7,613 nucleotides of DNA from Sphaerochaetaceae bacterium (GTDB taxonomy: Bacteria; Spirochaetota; Spirochaetia; Sphaerochaetales; Sphaerochaetaceae), in the NCBI GenBank assembly GCA_016302165.1, contig JAEDOD010000089.1:1-7613 (forward strand), in the 5' to 3' direction. The first letter of the stretch is position 1, and the number at the start of each line of letters is the position of its first letter. The translations under genes were made by a program, and so were the position numbers. The notes below the pieces were generated by a model. The model was not told the DNA's origin and ran no database searches. It saw nothing but the letters and a program-made list of their open reading frames with translations. Positions 5,696 through 7,613 of this stretch are shown here, one piece after another.

Positions 5696-7600
5696 ATGAA
5701 GAAAGGTAGAAACGCAGTCAGATGGGCTCTGGTGTTCTATGATGTAGTCATAATCCTGGCAATAGAAGTTCTGCTTCTGATTCTATATGGAGGCTCTGAC
5801 AGGCCCACCCTTATAGGCCTGGTGCAGCATTCGATTCTGGGCATGCTTTCTATAATCGGCATCAGGTTCCTTTTCGGAATCTACGGAACCATATGGCGCT
5901 ACGGCGGCGTCCAGAACTACATGCGTCTTATGTTCTCAGATGGAGTGGCCTTTATAGTGTACTTCATTCTGGGAAGATTCATCCTTCCTGTGCATCAGTT
6001 AACCTTTGTAAAGATGCTGGCTCTGGTGGCCATGAGCCTTCTGGGCTCCCTGGCAATAAGGATGGCCTACCGCTATGCCTTCAAGTGCTGCAACAACGAC
6101 TCCCTCTGGGGTAGGACACTCCTTTTCTTCCTGAAGACCTTCGGTCGCATCGATGTGGTCCGATACAGGGACGTGAAGAAGATAAGGGTAGCTATCCTTG
6201 GCGCCGGAAACCTGGGAAACAATCTGTTTGATGAAATAGCAATGGATAACAAGAGCCCTTACGAGGTCAGGTGCTTCATCGATGGAGACAAGGCCAAGGT
6301 GGGACGCCATATCAATGGAGTAGTGGTGCTGGATGAAGAAGCTGTCACTCCCGAGATCCTTATCCAGGACTACAACGTGCAGGAAGTTTTCTTCGCAATC
6401 CACAACTATTCCCAGGATAAGATGAGACACTTCTATGAAACCTTCACCAAGGCTGGCATAAAGGTGAAGAACTACGATGTGCCCCATATGCAGTCTGGTG
6501 GAGATAAGCCTCAGCTTAAGGAGTTTGAGATTGAGGAGCTTCTCTTCAGAACCCAGAAGACAGTGATTAACGAGAAGACAGCCTCCTACTACAGGAATAA
6601 GACCATCCTCATTACAGGAGGAGGTGGCTCCATAGGTTCCGAGCTCTGCAGACAGATAGCCAAGATGGAGCCCAAAAAGCTCATTATCCTGGATATCTAT
6701 GAAAACTGCGCCTACGACATCCAGCAGGAGCTGAAGATGACCTATGGCAGCAAGCTGGACCTTAGCGTGGAGATTGTGTCCATAACGAACAGGAAGGGCA
6801 TGGCAAGGGTCTTCGAGACCTACAGGCCGGATATCGTCATCAATGCTGCAGCCCATAAGCATGTTCCTCTTATGGAGCATAACTGTGCTGAAGCTGTGGA
6901 GAACAATGTATTTGGCTGCCTTAACGTAATCCAGCTCTGCGAAGAGTATGGAGCCTCCCGTTTCATGATGGTATCCACAGATAAGGCTGTGAACCCGACC
7001 AATGTAATGGGTGCCACCAAGCGCATGTGTGAAATGATCGAGCAGGCATACAGCACCAGAGGCCGTGTCAGATGCTCTGCAACCAGATTCGGGAACGTTC
7101 TGGGAAGCGCTGGCAGCGTAATTCCCCTTTTTAAGAGGCAGATTGCTTCCGGTGGACCTGTCACCATTACAGATAAGCGGATCATCCGCTACTTCATGAC
7201 TATTCCTGAAGCAAGCCAGCTGGTACTGGAGTCGGGAGCCATGGCTGATAACGGAGAACTCTTTGTTCTGGATATGGGAAAGCCAGTGAAGATCATGGAT
7301 CTTGCCACCAACATGATTTCCCTGATGGGGGCAAGGAACATCGAGATCGTGGAGACAGGCCTGAGGCCAGGAGAAAAGCTTTATGAAGAGCTTCTGGTGA
7401 AGAAGGAGGACCTGGAGAAGACAGATAACGATCTGATTTTCGTGGAGAAGGAGAAGCCTATCACCATGGAAGAGCTGGAAGAGAAGCTTTCCATTCTCCA
7501 GGAAGCTTTGGAGAACAGCGACGACGACGGCGTAAGGGAAGCCTTGAGGAAGGCAGTTCCAACCTTCAGGCGACCGGAAGAAGTCAACAGAAATGTCTAG
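5696..7600 (+). CDS. Membrane-anchored CapD/WbpM/PglF-type UDP-GlcNAc 4,6-dehydratase
   Basis: The gene encodes a 634-residue inner-membrane enzyme of the polysaccharide-biosynthesis FlaA1/CapD family. The N-terminus has about four hydrophobic helices (11-31, 42-65, 83-97, 103-122). A first Rossmann-like domain follows (VAILGAGNLGNNL, 165-177). The catalytic SDR domain starts at ILITGGGGSIGSELC (304-318), which binds NAD(P). Further marks are NAAAHKHVPLME (383-394), STDKAVNPTNVMGATKR (427-443), TRFGNVLGSAGSVIPLF (463-479) and LRPGEKLYEELL (556-567). Residue 438 is Met where soluble SDR dehydratases such as PseB have the catalytic Tyr; Met here is the known state of the large membrane-bound forms (WbpM, PglF). 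The product would be UDP-4-keto-6-deoxy-GlcNAc, a precursor of bacillosamine, QuiNAc or FucNAc in surface glycans. Relatives of the same family have other specificities, so the substrate is inferred. ATG 5696 follows GGGGGG (5686-5691) and lies 18 bases after glmS. Confidence 0.9.
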   Translation: MKKGRNAVRWALVFYDVVIILAIEVLLLILYGGSDRPTLIGLVQHSILGMLSIIGIRFLFGIYGTIWRYGGVQNYMRLMFSDGVAFIVYFILGRFILPVHQLTFVKMLALVAMSLLGSLAIRMAYRYAFKCCNNDSLWGRTLLFFLKTFGRIDVVRYRDVKKIRVAILGAGNLGNNLFDEIAMDNKSPYEVRCFIDGDKAKVGRHINGVVVLDEEAVTPEILIQDYNVQEVFFAIHNYSQDKMRHFYETFTKAGIKVKNYDVPHMQSGGDKPQLKEFEIEELLFRTQKTVINEKTASYYRNKTILITGGGGSIGSELCRQIAKMEPKKLIILDIYENCAYDIQQELKMTYGSKLDLSVEIVSITNRKGMARVFETYRPDIVINAAAHKHVPLMEHNCAEAVENNVFGCLNVIQLCEEYGASRFMMVSTDKAVNPTNVMGATKRMCEMIEQAYSTRGRVRCSATRFGNVLGSAGSVIPLFKRQIASGGPVTITDKRIIRYFMTIPEASQLVLESGAMADNGELFVLDMGKPVKIMDLATNMISLMGARNIEIVETGLRPGEKLYEELLVKKEDLEKTDNDLIFVEKEKPITMEELEEKLSILQEALENSDDDGVREALRKAVPTFRRPEEVNRNV

Positions 7601-7613
7601 CATTATGCCCCCG

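Noticed and set aside
5893..6114. 73-residue + strand open frame inside the dehydratase gene
   Set aside because: It overlaps the membrane domain of the real gene in another frame and has no ribosome-binding site or recognisable content.
6998..7030. Loss of the catalytic tyrosine in the dehydratase as a sign of inactivation
   Set aside because: Met at this position is the normal state in large membrane-bound WbpM/PglF-type enzymes, and the other active-site residues are intact.
5999..7603. Long (534-residue) open frame on the minus strand
   Set aside because: It lies wholly antisense to the well-supported dehydratase gene, has no family motifs, and has the His/Leu/Gly-rich composition expected from the complement of this gene's codon use.

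Overview
The window reads as an anaerobic, probably gut- or animal-associated bacterium using the standard bacterial code, with mid GC and frequent AGG/AGA arginine codons. A spirochaete of the Sphaerochaetaceae/Treponema kind, or a Bacillota relative, would fit. That placement is a low-confidence inference from protein style, with no marker gene to settle it. All well-supported genes lie on the + strand.

Layout. Positions 1-230 hold the 3' end of a gene whose last 75 residues look like the C-terminal winged-helix tail of AlbA_2/Schlafen-type ATP-binding (or Fic-linked) proteins. Positions 231-561 contain no intact gene. The minus strand there carries a weak, probably decayed leucine-rich-repeat (BspA-like) fragment. 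An NADPH-dependent FMN reductase family flavoprotein (562-1116) follows. Next is a small lysine/glutamate-rich coiled-coil protein (1190-1531) with its own strong promoter and a textbook terminator (1551-1590). A regulatory region (1591-1782) contains a sigma-70-type promoter and a perfect 9-bp-arm palindrome placed at its start point. It precedes a tight four-gene operon (1783-7600) with gaps of 1, 12 and 18 bases.

The operon is an amino-sugar supply line. GlmS makes glucosamine-6-phosphate from fructose-6-phosphate and glutamine. GlmM isomerises it to glucosamine-1-phosphate. A stand-alone left-handed beta-helix protein with the GlmU acetyltransferase residues probably makes GlcNAc-1-phosphate. 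The last gene, a membrane-anchored CapD/WbpM/PglF-type dehydratase, would convert UDP-GlcNAc to the 4-keto-6-deoxy sugar used for surface glycans or protein glycosylation. The uridylyltransferase needed to make UDP-GlcNAc is not in the window.

Most notable points are the split GlmU function with an archaeal-like beta-helix signature, the palindromic operator candidate ahead of the operon, and the aromatic-free coiled-coil protein with a basic, AT-hook-like N-terminus. I see no CRISPR array, tRNA, rRNA, complete mobile element or clearly unprecedented system.
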